A program made the position numbers and the translations under genes. From DATLWN01 sp963764315 (lineage in GTDB: Bacteria; Pseudomonadota; Zetaproteobacteria; Mariprofundales; Mariprofundaceae): 64,000 nucleotides of DNA. The notes beneath the pieces are model-generated. The model was given only the letters and a program-made list of their open reading frames with translations, was not told the origin of the DNA and ran no database searches. Where the stretch lies: positions 372,001 to 436,000 of the forward strand of contig CAVXSB010000002.1 in the NCBI GenBank assembly GCA_963764315.1. Direction: 5' to 3'. Below, in pieces: positions 28,828-37,724 of this stretch (position 1 is its first letter; each line of letters begins with the position of its first letter).

Positions 28828-30228
28828 ATGTCGTTTCACCTACCCATGCTGAACATCTCGGGCAAGGAGGTGCTGCCGCTGATCGAGGGCGGTAAGGGCG
28901 TGGCCGTATCCAACGGCGAGAGCTCCGGCGCCTGGGCCGCCGCCGGCGGCGTAGGCACCTTCTCCGCCGTCAATGCGGACAAGATCGACGAGCATGGAGA
29001 GATCGTACCGCTCGTCTACAACGGCAAGAGCCGCAAGAACCGCCACGAAGAGCTGATCGACTACTCCATCGAGGGCGGCATCAGCCAGGCCAGGATCGCC
29101 CACGATGTGGCCGGCGGCCAAGGCCGCATCCACATGAACGTATTATGGGAAATGGCCTCCGCCGAGCGCGTGCTGCACGGGGTACTCACCGGCGCCAAGG
29201 GCCTGATCCACGGCGTCACCTGCGGGGCGGGCATGCCGTTCCGCCTGGCACCGCTGGCCGCCCAGTACGGCATACACTACTACCCCATCATCTCCTCGGC
29301 CCGAGCCTTCCGCGCCCTGTGGCTGCGTTCCTACCGCAAGTACCCGGAGTTGCTTGGCGGCGTCGTCTACGAGGACCCCTGGCTGGCCGGCGGCCACAAC
29401 GGCCTGTCCAACGCTGAGAATCCGAAGCAGCCGGAGAATCCATACCCACGCGTGGCCGAGCTTCGACGCACCATGAACGAGTTCGGACTGACGCAAGTGC
29501 CGGTAATCATGGCCGGCGGCGTCTGGGCGCTGAACGAATGGTCCGACTGGATCGACAATCCGGAGATCGGCCCGGTGTCCTTCCAGTTCGGTACCCGTCC
29601 GCTACTGACCCAGGAGAGTCCGATCTCGGATGCCTGGAAGCAGCGGCTGCTGCAGCTCAAGCGCGGCGACGTCAAGCTGCACCGCTTCTCGCCGACCGGC
29701 TTCTATTCCTCGGCCGTATACAACAATTTCCTGCATGAGCTATACGAGCGCTCCGACCGCGAGATTGCCTTCCTCGACCATCCGGCCGGCGACCATGTCG
29801 TACCCTTCGCCTACGGCGTGCGCAACCGCACCGTTTACGTCACCCGCCATGACCGGAAGCTTGCCGATGGCTGGCTGAACGACGGCTTCACGAAAGCGCT
29901 GTCCACGCCCGATTCGACGCTGATCTTTGTCGGACCCGAAAAAGCGCAGGAGATCCGCAAGGACCAGCTCGACTGCATGGGTTGCCTGTCCCAGTGCCTG
30001 TTCAGCAACTGGGCGACGAATGAACTCGGCACTACCGGGCGCAAGGCCGATCCGCGCAGCTTCTGCATCCAGAAGACCCTGCAGGAGATCGCCCACGGCG
30101 CCGAACCCGACAACCACCTGATGTTCGCCGGGCACGCCGCCTACCGCTTCTCCGAAGACCCCTTCTACGCCAATGGCTTCATTCCCACGGTCAAACAGCT
30201 CGTCGACCGCATCCGCACCGGCGAATAG
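28828..30228 (+). CDS. NMO/2-nitropropane dioxygenase-like flavoprotein with C-terminal Cys motif
   Basis: A 466-residue TIM-barrel flavoprotein. The NMO-family blocks are visible: an N-terminal GVGTFSAV region, GAGMPFRLAPLAA, PVIMAGGVWALNEW and the FMN phosphate region VSFQFGTRPLLTQES. A C-terminal section has Cys383, Cys386, Cys390 and Cys413 (DCMGCLSQC ... RSFCIQ), a pattern that would suit a [4Fe-4S] cluster as in dienoyl-CoA reductase relatives. It could be an NAD(P)H or ferredoxin-linked reductase rather than a nitronate oxidase. AGGAG precedes the ATG. Confidence 0.75.
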   Translation: MSFHLPMLNISGKEVLPLIEGGKGVAVSNGESSGAWAAAGGVGTFSAVNADKIDEHGEIVPLVYNGKSRKNRHEELIDYSIEGGISQARIAHDVAGGQGRIHMNVLWEMASAERVLHGVLTGAKGLIHGVTCGAGMPFRLAPLAAQYGIHYYPIISSARAFRALWLRSYRKYPELLGGVVYEDPWLAGGHNGLSNAENPKQPENPYPRVAELRRTMNEFGLTQVPVIMAGGVWALNEWSDWIDNPEIGPVSFQFGTRPLLTQESPISDAWKQRLLQLKRGDVKLHRFSPTGFYSSAVYNNFLHELYERSDREIAFLDHPAGDHVVPFAYGVRNRTVYVTRHDRKLADGWLNDGFTKALSTPDSTLIFVGPEKAQEIRKDQLDCMGCLSQCLFSNWATNELGTTGRKADPRSFCIQKTLQEIAHGAEPDNHLMFAGHAAYRFSEDPFYANGFIPTVKQLVDRIRTGE

Positions 30229-30231
30229 GCT

Positions 30232-30261
30232 TTGACAAGCTGCCGGTGCATCCGCTATTTA
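30232..30261 (+). promoter_or_regulatory. Candidate promoter of the PilZ-like gene
   Basis: A perfect TTGACA (30232-30237) and a weak -10 TATTTA (30256-30261) at 18 bp, about 60 bases before the ATG. Confidence 0.4.
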
Positions 30262-30321
30262 CCCAAATAGTATAGGGCTTTTTCAGGGGTGGGCATGACT
30301 GTGCATCGGGCGATATAGGCG

Positions 30322-31926
30322 ATGACGGACGACACCCGATCGGCGGAGTGGCGCCAGCTCATGGATGCCGTGTCCTTCGAGCTCGATACCGACCTGCGCT
30401 TGCATCCCCAGCGGCTGGAACTGGGCAAGGCCGAGTTGTTGACCGATGCGCTCAGGCTGCCGTTCGTCGACATCGACAAGCAGCTCTCCCGCTACATCGC
30501 CGGCACCGATGCGGTCTCCGCCGAGGTGCTGCGCCGGCAGATGAAATCCTACCTGGCCCGGCTGAACTCCAACCCACTGATCCCGCTGCATTTCCGCCTG
30601 AAGGTCATCCACCGCTTCGAGAACGAGGTGGAGCTTTTCGATGCGGAGATGACGGCCGCCGTACTCAATGCGCACAAGATCGGCGTGGACATGGTACAGA
30701 AGGCGGCGCGCAACGAGCCGTCCTACTACCCGGTGCTGGCACAGATGCTATCCTCGGCTATCGAACTGGCGGTCAGACAGCTCAGGCTGTCGCTGGAGCG
30801 CTATCAGGCCCCGGCCGTCATCACCACCCGCCAGGTTTTCGACCTGGCCAGGCTCGGCCTCAGTATCCTGCCCCTGCTGGCAGATGATGCCGAAGACGAG
30901 AAGGCCCGGCTGCAGCGCAGCATCTGCGCGCATGAACTGCTGCGCCTGCTCGACTTCTACGGCAAATCGTCGATCGACCAACAGCTGATCTGGAAGGAGC
31001 TTCAACGCCACATCGGGCTGCTCAAACCACGGCTGTGCCGCAGGGACGAGCCGGCGCCCATGATCGCCGACGGCGCCGTCATGGTCACGAGCCTGGCACG
31101 CCCGAACGATGCGGCGAAGATCATGGCCGCCCTGCCTGCCCCATTGATCGCCGACTGCCTGGCCGTACCCATGAATGCCTTCATCGAGGCGCTGGTCGCC
31201 GACGTCGCCCGCGCCGAGCAGGCCATGCACGATGCCAGGCACACCGACCTGTACACGGAAGAGGCACTGCACGCGACGCTGATCGGCGGAAACGCCATTC
31301 TGAGTGCCGTACGCATCAAGCCACGCGGACCGGACCGCCTCGAGAATGCCGGCACACGCGTGGTGCTGGAATGGAACCCACGCCAGTCCTTCATCGAATC
31401 CTTTGCAGCCATGCAGCTCAGCAACTACGAGCATGCCCCTTCCGGACGCGATCTTACCCACGCCTGGATGGTGACCAATATCAGCGACAAGGGCGTGGGC
31501 CTGGAACGGACGAGCGGCAAACCGCTGACGCTCGGCGTCGACGCCCTCGTCGGCCTGGGCTGGATGCCGCATCACAGCGAACCGATGCTGGGTTTCATCC
31601 GCTGGATCAAGGAGCCGAAACCCGGCGAACAGCGCATGGGTATCGCGTTCTTCGGCCAGGGTTACAAGCTGTTTCGCGGCAGCCTGCTCGGCGGCCGTGC
31701 CGAGGATGCCTACCTGGCCGAGCGTCGCTCCTGGCCGGTACTGCTAAAGCCGGGCAAGCATTTCCATACGGCGATCTTTCCGGAAAACAGGATTTTCCGC
31801 GCCATGGCCTTCATGCTGAGCCAGAAGGAGAAAATGGGCTATTTCAAGGTTGCCGAGGTCACCAAGACCGGCCCGAACTACTGCATCTGCAAGGTGGTGC
31901 CGGCAGCCACCGAGACCGGGCGTTAG
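30322..31926 (+). CDS. Large cytoplasmic protein with a degenerate PilZ-like C-terminus
   Basis: A 534-residue protein without membrane segments or signal peptide. The first 330 residues are helical and match no family I can name. Near residue 390 WMVTNISDKGVGLER carries the N-x-S-x-x-G motif of PilZ c-di-GMP receptors, and beta-rich sequence follows (LGVDALVGLGW ... RMGIAFFGQGYKLFRG). The upstream RxxxR needed for nucleotide binding is not visible, so binding may be lost or altered. Its 3' end overlaps the convergent rep gene by four bases. Confidence 0.6.
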   Translation: MTDDTRSAEWRQLMDAVSFELDTDLRLHPQRLELGKAELLTDALRLPFVDIDKQLSRYIAGTDAVSAEVLRRQMKSYLARLNSNPLIPLHFRLKVIHRFENEVELFDAEMTAAVLNAHKIGVDMVQKAARNEPSYYPVLAQMLSSAIELAVRQLRLSLERYQAPAVITTRQVFDLARLGLSILPLLADDAEDEKARLQRSICAHELLRLLDFYGKSSIDQQLIWKELQRHIGLLKPRLCRRDEPAPMIADGAVMVTSLARPNDAAKIMAALPAPLIADCLAVPMNAFIEALVADVARAEQAMHDARHTDLYTEEALHATLIGGNAILSAVRIKPRGPDRLENAGTRVVLEWNPRQSFIESFAAMQLSNYEHAPSGRDLTHAWMVTNISDKGVGLERTSGKPLTLGVDALVGLGWMPHHSEPMLGFIRWIKEPKPGEQRMGIAFFGQGYKLFRGSLLGGRAEDAYLAERRSWPVLLKPGKHFHTAIFPENRIFRAMAFMLSQKEKMGYFKVAEVTKTGPNYCICKVVPAATETGR

Positions 31927-33872
31927 GCGTTCAGGCGCGCCAGCATCGCCGCCATCGCGTCCATATGCGAAGCGGCTTCGGCCTTGGCATCATCAGAGTC
32001 CGTATCCCGATCCACCCAGCTCAGGTGCTCTTCGTCGATCTCGGCCAGAAACGGCGATGGGCTAAGCGACTCGTCCGTACCAAAGCGCCGGCGCTTGCGG
32101 CAGCAGCTCAGCGTCAGCCGGAAGCGAGCCCGCGTCATCGCCACATACATCAGCCGCCGCTCCTCCTCCATGCGGTTCTCCTCCACGGCGTTGCGGTGCG
32201 GGAAGGTGCCGTCCTCCATGCCCACGACGTAGACATGCGCGAACTCCAGGCCCTTGGCCGCATGCACGGTCATCAGCCGAACCTGGTTGCCCGGATCCTC
32301 GTCGCGGCCCGCCCACAGCTGCAGCCCCTGCAGGAAGGTATCGAGCTTGCCGCCGCCCTCGGCATGCCTGAGCCACCAGCGCTCCAGCTCCGCCACATTG
32401 GAAAGCCTGCGTTCAAGCTCCCGCTCGTCCGCCGCCGCCGACTCGATCGCCGCACGCAATCCCGTCGTCGACATCAACGTCGCGAAGGCCTCGTCGGCAT
32501 TGCCGTGCAGGAAGACGTGCTCCAGATCGACGATCATGCGCCCAAACTCGCGCAGCGTCTCCACGCGCGCCCCCGGCAACTCGTCGTCCAGGCAGGCCTC
32601 CAGCAGCGAACAGCGGCGAGAATGCGCGAATTCGCCGAGATCGCCCAGCGCCTTGTCGCCGATGCCGCGTCGTGGCCGGGAGATGGCACGCAGAAAGGCG
32701 ATATCGTCCCCGAAGTTGGAGACCAGGCGCAGATAGGCCAGCGCATCCTGTATCTCCGCGCGGTCGAAGAACGACAGCCCGCCGCTGACGTGGTAAGGCA
32801 CCCCGGCCTCGCGCAGGGCAATCTCGATCGGCCTGGCCTGGTAGGAGGCGCGGTACAGCACGCAGAAATCGCCCCATTGCTCGGCTCCGCCCGCATGCTG
32901 GGCACGGATGTCGGAGGCCACGCGCTCCGCCTCGTCCTCCGCCCCCTGCGACTCCCAGATGCGTGCCGGCTTTCCCTGGCCGATGTTCGAGCGAAGCACC
33001 TTGCCCAGCCGACCGCTGTTGTGGGCGATCAGGCTGTTGGCCGCCCCCAGCACATGACCGGTGGAGCGGTAGTTTTCCTCCAGGCGGATCACCGTCAGCC
33101 CCGGGTAATCCTGCTCGAGCATGAAAAGGTTGCGCACCTCGGCTCCGCGCCAGCCGTAGATCGACTGGTCGTCGTCGCCGACCACCGTCAGATTGCCGTC
33201 CTCGGGTACCAGCAGGCGCACGAGATCGTACTGCACGCGGCTGCTGTCCTGGTATTCGTCGACGAGAAAGTGACGAGCCCGCTCGCGCCAATACCCCAGC
33301 ACGTCGTCATGCTCGGAAAGCAGCCGGATCGGCAATACCAGCAGGTCATCGAAGTCCACGGCGTTCATGCGCACCAGTAACGCGTCGAAGCGTTCGCGTA
33401 CCGTGGCCAGCCCCGCATCCACCGTACCCATGCCGCTCTTGGCTGCCGAGATGCGGCGCAGCATGAGCTTCACCTGCTCCGCATCGGCTGGCAACGCCAT
33501 GTCCTGCAACACGCTGCGCAGCGCCGCCACCTGCTCGGATTCGGCGAACACGGACAGGTTCGGGCGACGCCCGACATGCTCGGCATGGCGGCGGATCATC
33601 TCCAGGCCCAGGGCATGGAAGGTGCAAATGCGCAGCCCCTTGGATCTCTCGCCCAGACGCTTGCCCAGGCGCTCGCGCATCTCGCGCGCCGCCTTGTTGG
33701 TGAAGGTCACGGCCGTCACCGCGTCCGGTGGCACGTCGCGCTCGATCAGGGCGGCGATGCGTTCGGTGATGACGCGCGTCTTGCCACTGCCCGCGCCAGC
33801 CAGCACCAGAAGCGGGCCTTTGCGGTGGAACACGGCGGCGTACTGGGCCTCGTTCAGGTTGGAGCTACTCAT
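31923..33872 (-). CDS. rep: ATP-dependent DNA helicase Rep
   Basis: A 649-residue UvrD/Rep superfamily-1A helicase that unwinds 3' to 5' and clears proteins ahead of replication forks. Helicase motifs in order: LAGAGSGKT (Walker A), VTFTNKAAREM, VDEYQDSS (Walker B), VGDDDQSIYGWRGA, RLEENYRS, LMTVHAAKGLEF and MYVAMTRAR. The short length and lack of the UvrD C-terminal tail favour Rep. The start at 33872 (MSSSNLNEAQ) begins the family N-terminus. Divergent from the phosphohexomutase gene. Confidence 0.93.
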   Translation of the reverse strand: MSSSNLNEAQYAAVFHRKGPLLVLAGAGSGKTRVITERIAALIERDVPPDAVTAVTFTNKAAREMRERLGKRLGERSKGLRICTFHALGLEMIRRHAEHVGRRPNLSVFAESEQVAALRSVLQDMALPADAEQVKLMLRRISAAKSGMGTVDAGLATVRERFDALLVRMNAVDFDDLLVLPIRLLSEHDDVLGYWRERARHFLVDEYQDSSRVQYDLVRLLVPEDGNLTVVGDDDQSIYGWRGAEVRNLFMLEQDYPGLTVIRLEENYRSTGHVLGAANSLIAHNSGRLGKVLRSNIGQGKPARIWESQGAEDEAERVASDIRAQHAGGAEQWGDFCVLYRASYQARPIEIALREAGVPYHVSGGLSFFDRAEIQDALAYLRLVSNFGDDIAFLRAISRPRRGIGDKALGDLGEFAHSRRCSLLEACLDDELPGARVETLREFGRMIVDLEHVFLHGNADEAFATLMSTTGLRAAIESAAADERELERRLSNVAELERWWLRHAEGGGKLDTFLQGLQLWAGRDEDPGNQVRLMTVHAAKGLEFAHVYVVGMEDGTFPHRNAVEENRMEEERRLMYVAMTRARFRLTLSCCRKRRRFGTDESLSPSPFLAEIDEEHLSWVDRDTDSDDAKAEAASHMDAMAAMLARLNA

Positions 33873-33922
33873 CGGTGCGGGCAGCCTAGCCTGTGGCCGG
33901 GGCCAGGCAACAGCCAATCGCA

Positions 33923-33951
33923 TTGAGCAGGCCAGCCCATCTTGCTACATT
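33923..33951 (+). promoter_or_regulatory. Candidate promoter of the phosphohexomutase gene
   Basis: TTGAGC (33923-33928), 17-bp spacer, TACATT (33946-33951), 34 bases before the ATG at 33985. Confidence 0.5.
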
Positions 33952-33984
33952 GGGACCATTCCCAGCCTCACAAGAGAGAACCCC

Positions 33985-35343
33985 ATGACAGCCTTTCCCG
34001 CCCATGCCTTTCGTGAATACGACATCCGCGGCATCGCCGGTGACGACATCACCGCCGAGCTCGCCCACAGCCTCGGCATGGCCTATGCGACGATGCTGCC
34101 GGATAATGAGGGCCGCCCCGTCGTCGTCGGCCGCGACGTGCGCCTGACCGGGCCGGAACTGCAGCATGCCGTGATCGCCGGTCTGAATGCCGCCGGCATT
34201 GATGTCGTCGACATCGGCATGATCCCCACGCCGCTTGCCTACTTCGGCGTATTCCACTTGGATGCGGCCGGTTGCATCATGGTCACGGCCAGCCACAACC
34301 CGGGCGAATACAACGGCTTCAAGATGATGCTAGGCCGCGAGAGCATGCACGGCGAGCAGATCCGCAGCCTGTACGAGCGCATGCATACGCACGTCGACCC
34401 CGCGATCACCGCCGGCACGCATGTGGAGATGAACCTCATGCCCGTCTACCACGCGCAGCTGGTTCAGGACATCAGGCTCGCCAGGCCGCTGAAGGTCGTC
34501 ATCGACGCCGGCAACGGCCCGTCCGGCATCGTCGCCGCGCCGTTGTTCCGGGATCTCGGCTGCGAGGTGATCGAGCTGTACTGCGAGCCCGACGGCCGCT
34601 TTCCGAATCACCATCCGGACCCGACGGTCGAGGAAAACATGCGGGAGCTTTCGGAAACCGTGATCCAACATGGTGCCGATCTCGGCATGGGCTTCGACGG
34701 CGACGGCGACCGCCTCGGCATCGTCGACGAGCAGGGCCACATCATCTGGGGCGACATGTTGCTGCTCCTGCTCTCCCGGCATCTGCTGCTCACCCATCCC
34801 GGCGCCACCATCATCTCCGAGGTCAAGTGCTCGCAGCATATGTACGACGACATTGCCGCCCATGGCGGTAACGGCATCATGTGGCGCACCGGGCATTCCC
34901 CGATCAAGGCCAAGATGAAGCAGACCGGAGCCCTGCTGGCCGGCGAGATGAGCGGCCATATCTTCTTCGCCGACCGCTATTTCGGATTCGACGACGCCGT
35001 CTACGCCGGAGCCCGCATCATGGAGATGCTGGCGGCGCAAGAGGCACCGATGTCCGCGCTTCTGGACGATGTGCCGACGGCGGTCACCACCCCGGAAATC
35101 CGCGTCGACTGTGCCGATGCGCGCAAGTTCGCGCTCGTCGAGGAGGCCAAGGCGCATTTCACAGCACTGGGCTACAACATCATCGATGTCGACGGCATGC
35201 GCCTGAAGTTTGCCGACGGCTGGGGGCTGCTGCGTGCCTCGAACACCCAGCCCAGCCTGGTCCTGCGCTTCGAGGCGCCGGATGCTGCGCGCCTGGCCGA
35301 GATGCGCGAGCTCGTCGAAGGCTGGCTGCGCGAGAACCGCTAG
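33985..35343 (+). CDS. Phosphomannomutase/phosphoglucomutase (AlgC type)
   Basis: A 452-residue alpha-D-phosphohexomutase that interconverts mannose- or glucose-6-phosphate and the 1-phosphates for exopolysaccharide or LPS precursors. It begins FREYDIRG, has the phosphoserine loop TASHNPGEYNG, the metal-binding DGDGDRLGIVD, the sugar-specificity loop GEMSGH and the phosphate-binding RASNTQP. All catalytic segments are present. The dual sugar specificity is inferred from the AlgC-like subgroup. Confidence 0.92.
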   Translation: MTAFPAHAFREYDIRGIAGDDITAELAHSLGMAYATMLPDNEGRPVVVGRDVRLTGPELQHAVIAGLNAAGIDVVDIGMIPTPLAYFGVFHLDAAGCIMVTASHNPGEYNGFKMMLGRESMHGEQIRSLYERMHTHVDPAITAGTHVEMNLMPVYHAQLVQDIRLARPLKVVIDAGNGPSGIVAAPLFRDLGCEVIELYCEPDGRFPNHHPDPTVEENMRELSETVIQHGADLGMGFDGDGDRLGIVDEQGHIIWGDMLLLLLSRHLLLTHPGATIISEVKCSQHMYDDIAAHGGNGIMWRTGHSPIKAKMKQTGALLAGEMSGHIFFADRYFGFDDAVYAGARIMEMLAAQEAPMSALLDDVPTAVTTPEIRVDCADARKFALVEEAKAHFTALGYNIIDVDGMRLKFADGWGLLRASNTQPSLVLRFEAPDAARLAEMRELVEGWLRENR

Positions 35344-35513
35344 GCCGGTTCGTACGCATTCGGCTGCTCGGGGCTCGCCGCTTCCTCCCAATGATCCGAG
35401 GCCGTAGCCCGCAGTACCCAGCCCTTCTTTCAGGTAACGGAGCGCGGTTGATCTCGGCGATCCCCCTGACGGCATCCATCGCCCAACCTCATAGCCTGGC
35501 GCAAAATGATGCA

Positions 35514-35542
35514 TTGACGGGCCATGGTATTGGGTCTTTATT
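35514..35542 (+). promoter_or_regulatory. Candidate promoter of the DUF202 gene
   Basis: TTGACG (35514-35519), 17-bp spacer, TTTATT (35537-35542), 24 bases before the ATG. Confidence 0.5.
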
Positions 35543-35566
35543 AGCCGCAAAGGGGACACAAGGGAC

Positions 35567-35986
35567 ATGAGCACCAAGGAAGACGACGCACCGCGCACTA
35601 AGACCTACGCCGAGGAGGCCGCCTGCACCATGGTCTATTACGCCGCCGAGCGCACGCTAATGGCCTGGGTGCGCGTGGCGCTGGGCATGATGGCCCTGGG
35701 CTTCGTCATCGACCGCTTCGGGCTGGTGTTGCGCCTGATGCCGCAGGCCGCCCATGGGGCCCAACATCCCACCACCTATTCGTTCTGGACAGGCTCCGTG
35801 CTTGTGCTCGGCGGCTCGCTCACAGCCATCGTCGCCGCCATCCGCTACACCGGTCTGGAGCAGCGCTTCCGGCGCGAGGGTTGTGGTGCCCCGGGTCACG
35901 GCCTACCGCTGGGCGTGTTTTTCACGCTGTTCGTGGCGCTGATCGGTGTGGCGATCAGCATCTTCCTGACCACCGTGCGCTACTGA
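35567..35986 (+). CDS. YidH-like DUF202 membrane protein
   Basis: A 139-residue inner-membrane protein. The DUF202 start (YYAAERTLMAWVRVALGMMALGFVIDRFG) leads into the first helix; two more hydrophobic helices follow (FWTGSVLVLGGSLTAIVAAI; PLGVFFTLFVALIGVAISIFL). The role of the family is unknown. It appears monocistronic with its own promoter. The 225 bases after it, to the oxidoreductase stop, show no credible gene. Confidence 0.88.
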   Translation: MSTKEDDAPRTKTYAEEAACTMVYYAAERTLMAWVRVALGMMALGFVIDRFGLVLRLMPQAAHGAQHPTTYSFWTGSVLVLGGSLTAIVAAIRYTGLEQRFRREGCGAPGHGLPLGVFFTLFVALIGVAISIFLTTVRY

Positions 35987-36211
35987 ACCCCGGACGAGAT
36001 CAACACCACCGCACCGCGGATACGCCCTTCTCTCCCTCGGCTGCATGCAAATCGGTACGGCATACGCTGCGGGCACCGATCTTCAGCAACACATCGTCGG
36101 ACCCACATCCAAGCAGGCAGGCCGCGGGGCAATTCCCGGGGCCTCCGGCACCATGGTGCGCATCGCATCCCCCCGTTCTTCGAATGGGTACGGATCAGTA
36201 TTTGATGCCAT

Positions 36212-37387
36212 CTAAACGATGGCTCCTCTAAGCTTCTGAATATCGGTCGGCCCCGGATGCGCGATAAGCGCCCGTGCCGCGTCCATTTGGCCCCATATAT
36301 TCCACTGCAATACCCCGCGCACGCGCCCCTCTTTCAGATAATACACCACCCCTTTGCGGAACGGATCCTGCCAGTCCTCGACCAGATCCATGCTGGCATC
36401 CATCTCTCCGACCGCCTCATATCCCAGATCGAACAGGTCGGAATAGAAGAACGGCAGATGATGATAGGCCTTGGCTTGGCCCGCCATATTCCGGCCGGCC
36501 ATCTCACCCATGCTGTTGGCATTGTCTTCGTGTTCGACCCGTATCCGTTTGCCAAGAATCGGATTGAAGAAATTGGCTACATCGCCTGCCGCATAGATGG
36601 CGGGATCGTTGGTCCGCAGGCGCTCATCGACGATGATTCCATTGTCCACTTCAAGCCCGGCCTCCTGGGCCAGGCTGGTATTGGCCTGGATACCAATGCC
36701 GACCACCACGGCGTCCACATGCAGGGCCTTGCCCGCCTGCGTGCGGATTTCGTAGCCATCCCCACGCCGCGCGATGGAAGCGGCGGTATCGCCCGCCATG
36801 ACCTCGACCCCCTTTTCCCGATAATAGGTGTTGAGGAAATCAGCCAAGGAATGAGGATAGATGCGGGCACCGATGCCCATCTCCGGAAAGATCATACTCA
36901 CCCTGTTGCCGTTCATGCTCAGCGCGGCTGCAATCTCGGAACCGATGAACCCCCCACCGATCACCGCAACGCTGTGCCTGTGTTCCGCCAGCGCCTTGAG
37001 ATGCAGGTAATCCTCGAGATTGCGGAAATAGATCAGGCCCTCCACTTCCTGGGGCAGGCGTCGGGCGGTCCCCCCGGTGGCCAGCAGCAGTTGATCGAAC
37101 CCATAGGTGTTGCCCTTGTCATCCGTAACCTGCCTGTTGTTCCGGTCGATGCGGGTGATATGCGTAGCCACATGCAAATCGACATGTTTCATATCGACCG
37201 TCATCCATACATCTTCATAGGGTTTGCCCTTCCATAGTGCCTTGGACAGGTATGGCCGTTTATAGGGTGGATGCGGCTCGTTGGAGATGACACCGATCCG
37301 GCCATCGACATCCTCCTGGCGGATGCCCCGGATGGCGGCTGCAGATGTCATACCGCCGCCGATGATCAGGTAAGGGTAACGCACCAT
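36212..37387 (-). CDS. FAD-dependent NAD(P)H/ferredoxin reductase-like pyridine nucleotide oxidoreductase
   Basis: A 391-residue flavoprotein of the ferredoxin-reductase/AIF-like group. The FAD loop is YLIIGGGMTSAAAIRGI (residues 4-20), the NAD loop is VAVIGGGFIGSEIAAAL (about residue 140), and the second FAD motif is IYAAGDVANF. The PPYKRPYLSKALW segment is typical of the rubredoxin/putidaredoxin reductase family; no redox-active disulfide is seen. A C-terminal domain ends the protein. The start at 37387 has GGGGGTAGGA just before it. No ferredoxin gene adjoins. Codon use appears less GC-biased than in the core genes. Confidence 0.85.
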   Translation of the reverse strand: MVRYPYLIIGGGMTSAAAIRGIRQEDVDGRIGVISNEPHPPYKRPYLSKALWKGKPYEDVWMTVDMKHVDLHVATHITRIDRNNRQVTDDKGNTYGFDQLLLATGGTARRLPQEVEGLIYFRNLEDYLHLKALAEHRHSVAVIGGGFIGSEIAAALSMNGNRVSMIFPEMGIGARIYPHSLADFLNTYYREKGVEVMAGDTAASIARRGDGYEIRTQAGKALHVDAVVVGIGIQANTSLAQEAGLEVDNGIIVDERLRTNDPAIYAAGDVANFFNPILGKRIRVEHEDNANSMGEMAGRNMAGQAKAYHHLPFFYSDLFDLGYEAVGEMDASMDLVEDWQDPFRKGVVYYLKEGRVRGVLQWNIWGQMDAARALIAHPGPTDIQKLRGAIV

Positions 37388-37724
37388 TCCTACCCCCTTT
37401 CCCCTCCGTCGGCCATGTCGGCCCAAAAGACCCCACACATCCCTCCAGATTCTACATTGTAGACGGGTTTATATGGGGCAATCGCCCGGCTCCTGAAATC
37501 TCGATGTAAATGCATGGCCGGATATGGTTATGGACTGGGGCTGAACATCCACTCGGCAGGATCGCATTCAGGCATTGACGACCGGCCGGCCACAGGGCCG
37601 ATCCGGAGACCTCCAGAACCATGGCGCCTCATTCGTGGACGGGCACGATCAGGAGATATACCTGCTTCAATGCAAAGATGTCCAATGCGGGGTAGCGGCC
37701 CGGTCGAACTACAGGGACGCTTGT
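37388..37724. other. Intergenic region between oxidoreductase and hybrid kinase
   Basis: About 340 bases. No protein-like frame was found. It holds one copy of the 31-bp repeat (37530-37560) also present at the 3' end of the phospholipase D gene; read on the minus strand that copy spells PAEWMFSPSP and then a stop, echoing the PAERMFNPRP end of that protein. Confidence 0.55.
37530..37560 (+). repeat. Imperfect direct repeat, copy A
   Basis: 31 bases matching copy B at 40719-40749 in 27 positions (ATGGnCTGGGGnTGAACATC and on through CTCGGC). The two copies lie in the same orientation about 3.2 kb apart and flank the hybrid kinase gene. Confidence 0.6.

Noticed and set aside
35987..36211. Possible small RNA or gene in the gap before the oxidoreductase stop
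   Set aside because: No promoter-terminator pair or coding bias could be seen.
35881..36231. 116-codon open frame after the DUF202 gene
   Set aside because: Composition rich in Pro/Arg/Ser, no ribosome site, no similarity to known folds; looks non-coding.
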